From a bacterium (GTDB lineage Bacteria; Patescibacteriota; Saccharimonadia; Saccharimonadales; UBA4665): DNA of 16,665 bases. The notes under the pieces were generated by a model that saw only the letters and a program-made list of their open reading frames with translations, was not told where the DNA came from and ran no database searches. Position numbers and translations under genes: made by a program. The stretch is from contig JAJZWH010000015.1 in the NCBI GenBank assembly GCA_021846765.1, forward strand, positions 1 through 16,665, given 5' to 3'. Below are positions 6,403 to 12,039 of the stretch, one piece after another (within the stretch, counting starts at the first letter, position 1; each line of letters opens with the position of its first letter).

Positions 6403-6849
6403 TTACTCTATTTTATTTAATACAAAAACAACCAGTAATTGAGCAAAGACAACCACCACTATGCCTATGCCCGCAGCCAAAATACCGTTCCTGGCTTCAT
6501 TAACTGTTTTAGAGTCTCCACCACTAATAACCATCCTGAAACCACTTATTATAATAATGATAACCGCCGCTACCCCAACTATGTAACTTATTATATTAAT
6601 CGCATCTTTTATTATGCGTACTACTATATTACTAGATGAAGTTGTTTGTTTTTGGACGTCCGAACATACAACAGTGTTTGCTGCTAATTGTCCGGAATCA
6701 CACGCATGTATAAAATCTCCACTAGATGAACTATAATTAGCAACCTTATTAAGTATCGGATTGGCCGAAACTACCCTCAAACTAATACCAAAGAATACCA
6801 ACACAGTGGTTAATGCTAAAATAAATTTATAAGTTATAATTTTATCCAT
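6403..6849 (-). CDS. T4SS pilin-like small membrane protein 3
   Basis: I chose ATG 6849 (148 residues) because it gives a normal signal peptide (MDKIITYKFILALTTVLVFF, cleavage near VSA-N) and lies one base after the stop of gene 4 (TAG-T-ATG), which suggests coupled translation. An upstream ATG at 6891 would add 14 residues and overlap gene 4. The polar segment holds C50 and C62. Hydrophobic helices follow at about 84-103 and 123-144, joined by SGFRMVISGGDSKTVNEARN. Helix 2 is very rich in valine and isoleucine. The family pattern is clear; function as a pilin-like subunit is inferred. Confidence 0.83.
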   Translation of the reverse strand: MDKIITYKFILALTTVLVFFGISLRVVSANPILNKVANYSSSSGDFIHACDSGQLAANTVVCSDVQKQTTSSSNIVVRIIKDAINIISYIVGVAAVIIIIISGFRMVISGGDSKTVNEARNGILAAGIGIVVVVFAQLLVVFVLNKIE

Positions 6850-6850
6850 A

Positions 6851-7186
6851 CTATATATAGCCCAGTAAAAATGTAACAATCGCTTCAGCACTAATAGCTA
6901 TAACCAAACCTATAACTGCATATATAATAGTATTTTTAGCTTTTCCCATCTCTTCAGGATTACCTCCAGATATAGTATATTTTAGACCGCCAATGACAAC
7001 AAACAATACCGCAACAGCCCCCAAAACCATAAAGAACACTTGTAAAATAATATGGAGTTCACTCGAAGATGCATTAACGGTAGGCAAGCCTGTTGATTGA
7101 CAATAACTAGCATTGTTAGGATATAGAGTTATTTGACTGCCCCTGCAGGTAGCGGTTGAGAAAAAATGTAAAATTTTATTATTCAT
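6851..7186 (-). CDS. T4SS pilin-like small membrane protein 4, no signal peptide
   Basis: 111 residues, the shortest of the six. Its ATG overlaps the TAA of gene 5 (TAATG), so translation is probably coupled. The N-terminus (MNNKILHFFSTATCRGSQ) is polar and gives no convincing signal peptide. C14 and C29 lie in this part. Helices at about 46-67 and 86-108 are joined by GGLKYTISGGNPEEMGKAKN. Its loop and second helix closely resemble those of protein 5 (NPQEIAKARETLIYSVVGLVIAISA). Without cleavage the N-terminus must be moved outward by the first helix, as in some TrbC-like proteins, if it reaches the outside at all. Confidence 0.82.
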   Translation of the reverse strand: MNNKILHFFSTATCRGSQITLYPNNASYCQSTGLPTVNASSSELHIILQVFFMVLGAVAVLFVVIGGLKYTISGGNPEEMGKAKNTIIYAVIGLVIAISAEAIVTFLLGYI

Positions 7187-7548
7187 TATGCCCCCAAACT
7201 ATGAGCTACAAATGTTATCAATAAAGAGGCAGAAATAGCTATTACCAATCCAACTACTGAATAGATAAGCGTTTCCCTGGCTTTTGCAATTTCTTGTGGA
7301 TTACCTCGACTGGCTGTTATTTTAACACCCCCAACGATTACCATTATCACTGCGATAATAGCAGCCAATCGCAACAATATGTTAATTACTGCGGCTACAA
7401 TCAACCAAATATCGTTTATATTTGTTAGCTGAGGCGTGCATAAACCAGTTACTGGATCAGTAGTACTAGGTAGATAGGAGTACCAAGTCGGGAATCCATA
7501 AAAACTTTTACCGGTACAGCTCGCAGCGAATATATTAAAAATTTCCAT
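7186..7548 (-). CDS. T4SS pilin-like small membrane protein 5, no signal peptide
   Basis: 120 residues. A short polar N-terminus rich in aromatic residues (FYGFPTWYSYLP) carries C11 and C37 and has no signal peptide. The first hydrophobic stretch is long (about 47-73); the second is about 94-116. The loop is GGVKITASRGNPQEIAKARE, where SRG replaces the usual SGG. It lies 5 bp after gene 6 and overlaps gene 4 by one base. Same family by the loop and the helix-2 pattern LIYSVVGLVIAISA. Confidence 0.83.
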   Translation of the reverse strand: MEIFNIFAASCTGKSFYGFPTWYSYLPSTTDPVTGLCTPQLTNINDIWLIVAAVINILLRLAAIIAVIMVIVGGVKITASRGNPQEIAKARETLIYSVVGLVIAISASLLITFVAHSLGA

Positions 7549-7553
7549 CTAAA

Positions 7554-8024
7554 TTATTGTCCAAATAATCCACTAGGAATTAAATAATTAATTATTGCAT
7601 ACGCAAGTACAAATATAACCAAAGCAACTATTGTACTTTGGATTCTTGACGTAGCTTGTTTTAGTCGTTGCGGATCTCCACTAGACAAAGAGTATTGTAT
7701 ACCAGCAATAATTAATGACGCAATGATAACTAGTCCTATTCCATCGGTTAAAAAACGTATGATAGCGAAAGTTAAGTCAATGATGGGGTTATGAGGTACT
7801 GTACAATAAGTAGAATTGGGGTTACTTAAACATTGGTCTCCTGTACAACCAAAATCAATCGATGTTTTAACGCCAGGATTGCTGCCACATTGGCCAGCGG
7901 CAGTTGCATAATCATTAATCGGAATACTCAGTGCAGATACTTGTGCTGTATACATTATAAATACTGCCACCAAAAGACTCGATGTTAACATACTAGTCCT
8001 GAAAATATTTTTGATTTTATTCAT
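7554..8024 (-). CDS. T4SS pilin-like small membrane protein 6 (first of the array)
   Basis: 156 residues, promoter-proximal. Signal peptide about 1-31 (cleavage near VSA-L), then a 60-residue polar segment with four cysteines (C46, C60, C65, C74), then hydrophobic helices at about 83-109 and 128-149. The loop, AGIQYSLSSGDPQRLKQATS, is the most divergent of the set but keeps SxGxxxxxxxA. A Gly/Phe tail (LIPSGLFGQ) ends the protein. It starts 8-9 nt downstream of the likely transcription start, so the mRNA is nearly leaderless. Probably the first gene of an operon covering genes 6 to 2. Confidence 0.82.
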   Translation of the reverse strand: MNKIKNIFRTSMLTSSLLVAVFIMYTAQVSALSIPINDYATAAGQCGSNPGVKTSIDFGCTGDQCLSNPNSTYCTVPHNPIIDLTFAIIRFLTDGIGLVIIASLIIAGIQYSLSSGDPQRLKQATSRIQSTIVALVIFVLAYAIINYLIPSGLFGQ

Positions 8025-8039
8025 TGTTATTATAAAAAT

Positions 8040-8068
8040 ACTATACTATGAACAAACGGTCACTGCAA
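8040..8068 (-). promoter_or_regulatory. Promoter of the pilin-like operon
   Basis: On the minus strand, TTGCAG (8063-8068) and TATAGT (8040-8045) are spaced exactly 17 bp. The ATG of the first gene begins 15 nt after the -10 box, giving a leader of roughly 8 nt. Confidence 0.6.
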
Positions 8069-8084
8069 TTAATCAAACTCTTCT

Positions 8085-8108
8085 AAAATTATTAGCCTAA
8101 TATATTTT
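8085..8108. promoter_or_regulatory. Imperfect palindrome between divergent promoters, candidate operator
   Basis: TATTAG (8090-8095), C, CTAATA (8097-8102) form a perfect core. Outer arms AAAAT (8085-8089) and ATTTT (8104-8108) extend it with one bulged T. It covers the -35 position of the PrgI promoter and lies behind the pilin promoter, where one regulator could control both. No regulator gene is visible. Confidence 0.35.
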
Positions 8109-8118
8109 ATAGCTCTGC

Positions 8119-8124
8119 TATAAT
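8119..8124 (+). promoter_or_regulatory. -10 box of the PrgI-VirB4 operon, leaderless layout
   Basis: A consensus TATAAT lies 8 nt before ATG 8133, so transcription should begin at or next to the start codon. No good -35 box is seen 17 bp upstream (CTAATA at 8097-8102 region, within the palindrome), which hints at dependence on an activator. Confidence 0.5.
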
Positions 8125-8132
8125 TAACATTA

Positions 8133-9134
8133 ATGGCTACTTATAAGGTTATCCAGAATATTGAGGCCGAAGATCACATCTTAGGACCCTTATCACTACA
8201 CCAGTTTCTTTATGCGTTGGCAACTATGTTCTTTTTATATTTATGCTTTATTGCTGTTACCAAAAATATTTTATTTTTGTTGATATTTTTTGCTCCACCG
8301 GCAATGTTAACTGGTTTTTTCGCTTACCCTTTTGCTAGAGACCAACCTACCGAAGTCTGGGCCCTGGCAAAACTTCGATTTATAATCAAACCCAGAAAAA
8401 GAATCTGGAATCAAAGCGGAATTAAAGAATTAGTAACCATAACCGCACCAAAACATGCCGAAACACGCCTTACAAACGGTTTAACTAAAAACGAGGTTAA
8501 CGATCGGCTACAAGCCCTGGCCACTACGATTGATAGTAGGGGTTGGGTAATTAAAAACGTATCGACTGCGCCACCGGATGTATTCTATGATAATTCTAGT
8601 TCGGAGCGACTACTAGATGTTAGTTCGATTCCTCGGCCAGTACCCGACTATCAAATAGCACCAGCTGAAGATATGCTAGATGACCAAAATAATCCTATTG
8701 CTATACATATGCAAGACATGATCCTAAAGTCAGATAGTCTGCATCGTCAAAAAATTATAGATTCCCTAAATTCCGCACAAGCTCAGCAACCTAATCAAGA
8801 ATGGTTCAAAAATGAATCCGAGGAAGTAATTAATCAACGACTAAAAACCAACAACACAAATGCTCATCTTTCTACTTCCAATCTCCACACATTAAATATA
8901 AATCCTCATGATAAAACTCAGCAAGCTAGCATAACACCCGAAACTGCAAAAATTAATTCTCAATCCTTGCACCAATCTCGACAACCAATTATTGAAGATT
9001 CATCCGAAAAAAAGACAACCACTGTTGATGCTGATATACTTAATTTTGCCGGCAATAACGATCTTGATGTTGCCACAATTCAAAGACAAGTAAATAAACC
9101 AAAAGACGATGAGGTGGTAATTAACTTACATTAA
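8133..9134 (+). CDS. PrgI/VirB3-like inner-membrane protein with long C-terminal tail
   Basis: 333 residues. The first ~110 match the PrgI family: the N-terminal AEDHILGPLSLHQFLYALA pattern, two adjacent membrane helices (about 24-44 and 46-68), then a basic stretch IIKPRKRIWNQ (84-94). PrgI proteins stand in for VirB3 in type IV secretion systems and dock with VirB4, whose gene lies downstream. The rest (about 120-333) is unusual: a hydrophilic, N/Q/S/T-rich tail, probably disordered and cytoplasmic, with a conserved-looking short end (KPKDDEVVINLH). Family members are usually near 110-150 residues. First gene of the plus-strand operon; the TraC-like gene begins 24 bp after its stop. Confidence 0.87.
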   Translation: MATYKVIQNIEAEDHILGPLSLHQFLYALATMFFLYLCFIAVTKNILFLLIFFAPPAMLTGFFAYPFARDQPTEVWALAKLRFIIKPRKRIWNQSGIKELVTITAPKHAETRLTNGLTKNEVNDRLQALATTIDSRGWVIKNVSTAPPDVFYDNSSSERLLDVSSIPRPVPDYQIAPAEDMLDDQNNPIAIHMQDMILKSDSLHRQKIIDSLNSAQAQQPNQEWFKNESEEVINQRLKTNNTNAHLSTSNLHTLNINPHDKTQQASITPETAKINSQSLHQSRQPIIEDSSEKKTTTVDADILNFAGNNDLDVATIQRQVNKPKDDEVVINLH

Positions 9135-9158
9135 TAATAGTTGTAGGTTATTAAAAAG

Positions 9159-10055
9159 ATGGATCCTCAACAGAACAAGACCAGCTCAACAATTGACACT
9201 ACTGCAAATGCAGTAGTGTCTGGTTCTGATTCAAATACACAGTTTCCAGGCTCTCGATTAAAACCTGGTGTCCAGACAAATAATACGTCCGGTATGATAG
9301 TCCATGACGACATGCCCCAAACAAAGAACAATACTAACAGTACTCAAAATATGTTAGAAATAGCAGAAATTAGAGATGGTGTAGTAATAATGAATGACGG
9401 TAGTTTCCGTTCTGTAATAATGGTTAAAAGTATAAATTTTGATTTAATGAGTCCCCAAGAACAAGAAGCGGTTGAATATGCATATCAAGGATTTTTAAAT
9501 TCGTTAGATTTCCCAATCCAAATAAGTATCCGAACCCAAAGAGTAGATATGCAGCCTTATATCGATAAACTAGATAAAATTCGTACAGAACACGATAATA
9601 TGCTTCTAGCTATGTTAATGGATGATTATATTAACTTTATTGATAATCTAAGTGCTCAAACCAACATTATGGATAAAAAGTTCTACGTAATTATACCTTT
9701 CTTCCCCACAATCGACGAAGTCCACCTTGCTTCACAAAGCAAAAACTTTATTACTGGTGTTATAGATTTATTTAGAAAACCAGAACATCACATTGTCGTC
9801 AATGAAGCCAATCTTGAAACTGCTAAAACTGAACTGAGGAATAGAGTGCAATCGGTTTTAGGTGGATTGACTCAAGCTGGGATTCAAGGGCTACCTCTAG
9901 ATACCCAAGAACTCATTGAGTTGTATTATGATACATATAATCCTGATACCGCAACTCGTCAACAATTAAGAGACATGCAGAGTCTTACTGCAGATGTAAT
10001 CACCAAGGGAGAAGGGATTGCCCTTCAACCTCATCTACAAAGAGAACTGGAATAA
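9159..10055 (+). CDS. TraC-like protein preceding VirB4
   Basis: 298 residues, no membrane segment or signal peptide. The first 64 residues are polar and look disordered. A folded domain starts at about 65 (MLEIAEIRDGVVIMNDGSFRSVIMV) and runs to about 240, resembling the N-terminal alpha/beta domain of TraC/VirB4-type proteins without the ATPase domain: no Walker motifs are present. The ATG at 9159 has no Shine-Dalgarno site; an internal ATG at 9351 (residue 65) would give just the folded domain and cannot be excluded. VirB4 follows after 9 bp, with a clean stop and new start, so this is a separate gene and not a frameshifted VirB4. It probably works with VirB4 at the base of the machine; that is inference. 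Confidence 0.78.
   Translation: MDPQQNKTSSTIDTTANAVVSGSDSNTQFPGSRLKPGVQTNNTSGMIVHDDMPQTKNNTNSTQNMLEIAEIRDGVVIMNDGSFRSVIMVKSINFDLMSPQEQEAVEYAYQGFLNSLDFPIQISIRTQRVDMQPYIDKLDKIRTEHDNMLLAMLMDDYINFIDNLSAQTNIMDKKFYVIIPFFPTIDEVHLASQSKNFITGVIDLFRKPEHHIVVNEANLETAKTELRNRVQSVLGGLTQAGIQGLPLDTQELIELYYDTYNPDTATRQQLRDMQSLTADVITKGEGIALQPHLQRELE
9195..9220. repeat. 12-bp perfect inverted repeat inside the TraC-like gene
   Basis: GACACTACTGCA (9195-9206) and TGCAGTAGTGTC (9209-9220) are exact reverse complements separated by AA. In RNA this gives an 11-bp stem with an AAAT loop, starting 36 nt after the start codon. It encodes DTTANAVVS in the disordered N-terminal region. It is not a terminator, as no T-run follows. 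It may tune translation or protect mRNA, or be a DNA binding site. Confidence 0.75.
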
Positions 10056-10064
10056 ACCAATATT

Positions 10065-11960
10065 ATGATGGGCAAAAAAACTCCTAAAGATCCGGTCACA
10101 ATTGCTCAACTTCAACGCGAGCAAGAAACAAGGGAAGTACAGGCAGCTTTTCAAAAAGGTATCACCGCCCTAAGAGATTTCATTGCACCAAGTTCGATTG
10201 AATTTTTTAGTTCTTATTTTACAATCGGAACTAGATACGCACGAACTTATTATGTCTATGGCTACCCTAGGCAAGTTTACACTGGTTGGTTAAGCGGTAT
10301 GGTAAACCTAGACGAAGTAATGGATATTAGTATGTATATTTATCCCGTGGACAGTAAGGTCGTATTGGATAATCTAAGAAAAAAAGTAACCCAATTAGAG
10401 GCGGGTCTACAACTTGATGCAGAGCATGGTAAAGTACGGGACCCGGGTAAAGAAGCAACAATTCAGGATGCTGAAGAAATAAGAGATAAATTACAAGTTG
10501 GCGAAGAACGTTTTTTTAGATTCGGTTTATACTTTACTATATACGCAGGATCAAAAGATGAATTAGATTTTATCTCTCATAAGGTAGAATCTATGCTTGG
10601 TCAGCAACTTGTATACAGCAAACCAGCCACTTCTCAACAAGAACAAGGATTAAATTCCACAGTGCCTCAACTAACTGATCAGTTGCAAATCAGACGTAAT
10701 ATGAGCACAGGAGCATTAAGCACTAGCTTTCCGTTTACATCAGCAGACCTAAGCCAAGAAAATGGTATTTTATATGGTGTTAATATGCACAATTCTGGTT
10801 TAGTAATTTTTGACCGTTTTAATTTAGAGAATGGCAATTCAGTGGTCTTCGCTAAATCTGGAGCAGGAAAGTCCTTTACGGTAAAACTAGAAGCTTTACG
10901 ATCAATGATGCTCGGCACGGAAATTATAATCATAGACCCGGAAAACGAATACCAACGTTTATGTGAAGCTGTGGGTGGAGCATATGTAAGATTAAGCCTT
11001 AGTAGTTCAACTAGGCTAAACCCATTTGATTTACCGCAAGTTATAGATAACGAAGACTCGGATAATGCACTGAGGTCAAACCTCATAACACTGCACGGGC
11101 TATTGAGGCTCATGATGGGTGGAGCTCAAGCCCAAATGGTAGGCGGAGGAGCAACATTAATGCCAGCTCTTGCGCCATCAGAAGAAGCAGATCTAGACGG
11201 TGCGCTAATAGCAACATATGCTAAAGCTGGTATTACTAACGATCCCTTAACTCACACCGGTACTCCACCGACGATCAACGACCTTTACGATACTTTATTG
11301 CATATGGGTGGTACTGGTCCTCAGCTAGCTCAAAGGCTAAGAAAATATACCAACGGAACGTTTGCCGGTATCTTTAGCCAACAATCAAACATAGACATCA
11401 ATAATTCAATGGTTGTTTTTAATATATTAGATCTTGAAGACGAGTTAAGGCCCGTTGCAATGTATATTGTCCTAAATTATATCTGGAACAAAACAAAAAC
11501 AGATAAAAAGAAACGTATTCTTATTGTTGATGAGGCATGGCAATTAATGAAATATGAGGATTCGGCCAATTTCATATACAGCGTTGCCAAAAGAGCAAGA
11601 AAATACAATCTAGGCATCACCACCATATCTCAAGATGTTGAAGATTTTATGGGAAGTAGAATGGGCAGAGCAATTGTAGCTAATGCATCAATGCAGTTTT
11701 TGTTAAAGCAATCAACTTCGGCAGTAGATATGTTAGCAGCTGTATTTAAGCTAACTGATGAGGAAAAAAAACGATTAAGCCAATTCCCGGTAGGCCAAGG
11801 ATTGTTTTTTGCTGGACAAAATCATGTTCATATACAAGTGATAGCTAGCCCAACTGAAACTGCATTAATAACAACCAACCCTCAAGAGGTAAAAGACCTA
11901 GAAGACAAGAAGGTTGAAGAAATTAGACTAAACTCACATAACGACCAACCTTCCCCCTAA
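10065..11960 (+). CDS. virB4: VirB4-type secretion ATPase
   Basis: 631 residues. The N-terminal CagE/TrbE/VirB-like domain spans about 1-235; the HerA/FtsK-like ATPase domain runs from about 240 to 600. Walker A is AKSGAGKSFTVK (263-274), with Lys269 and Ser270; alanine replaces the usual first glycine. Walker B is RILIVDEAW (484-492) with D489/E490, and TTISQD (519-524) supplies the usual motif-III glutamine. Also typical are IIIIDPENEYQRL (287-299) and NPFDL (319-323). A Gly/Met/Ala-rich insertion (about 350-375) interrupts the lid region. VirB4 powers assembly of pili or transport of substrates by type IV systems at the inner membrane. ATG ATG at 10065/10068 gives two equivalent starts, without a ribosome binding site. 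Fourth-core-gene order (PrgI, TraC-like, VirB4, VirB6-like) supports the call. Confidence 0.94.
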   Translation: MMGKKTPKDPVTIAQLQREQETREVQAAFQKGITALRDFIAPSSIEFFSSYFTIGTRYARTYYVYGYPRQVYTGWLSGMVNLDEVMDISMYIYPVDSKVVLDNLRKKVTQLEAGLQLDAEHGKVRDPGKEATIQDAEEIRDKLQVGEERFFRFGLYFTIYAGSKDELDFISHKVESMLGQQLVYSKPATSQQEQGLNSTVPQLTDQLQIRRNMSTGALSTSFPFTSADLSQENGILYGVNMHNSGLVIFDRFNLENGNSVVFAKSGAGKSFTVKLEALRSMMLGTEIIIIDPENEYQRLCEAVGGAYVRLSLSSSTRLNPFDLPQVIDNEDSDNALRSNLITLHGLLRLMMGGAQAQMVGGGATLMPALAPSEEADLDGALIATYAKAGITNDPLTHTGTPPTINDLYDTLLHMGGTGPQLAQRLRKYTNGTFAGIFSQQSNIDINNSMVVFNILDLEDELRPVAMYIVLNYIWNKTKTDKKKRILIVDEAWQLMKYEDSANFIYSVAKRARKYNLGITTISQDVEDFMGSRMGRAIVANASMQFLLKQSTSAVDMLAAVFKLTDEEKKRLSQFPVGQGLFFAGQNHVHIQVIASPTETALITTNPQEVKDLEDKKVEEIRLNSHNDQPSP

Positions 11961-12013
11961 AATCTCATGGCCATTAAAGTTAACAAATATATAAATAAAT
12001 TTATCTTAAATAA

Positions 12014-12022
12014 TGATATAGT
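12014..12022 (+). promoter_or_regulatory. Extended -10 promoter of the VirB6/TrbL-like gene
   Basis: TG-A-TATAGT (12014-12022) lies 17 nt before ATG 12040. No -35 box is evident, as is allowed for extended -10 promoters. Just upstream TAAATAAATTTAT (11992-12004) matches the palindrome at 15021. The 79-bp gap after virB4 leaves room for a separate promoter, but read-through is also likely. Confidence 0.4.
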
Positions 12023-12039
12023 TAAAAACATAAATACTT

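Noticed and set aside
6403..6891. Longer form of pilin-like protein 3 starting at 6891
   Set aside because: It would overlap gene 4 by 41 bp and place an odd 14-residue extension before a clear signal peptide; the ATG at 6849 directly follows the upstream stop.
9159..11960. VirB4 split in two by a frameshift or stop mutation
   Set aside because: The downstream protein is already a full VirB4 with its own N-terminal domain and start, and the upstream one has no ATPase part; two genes fit better.
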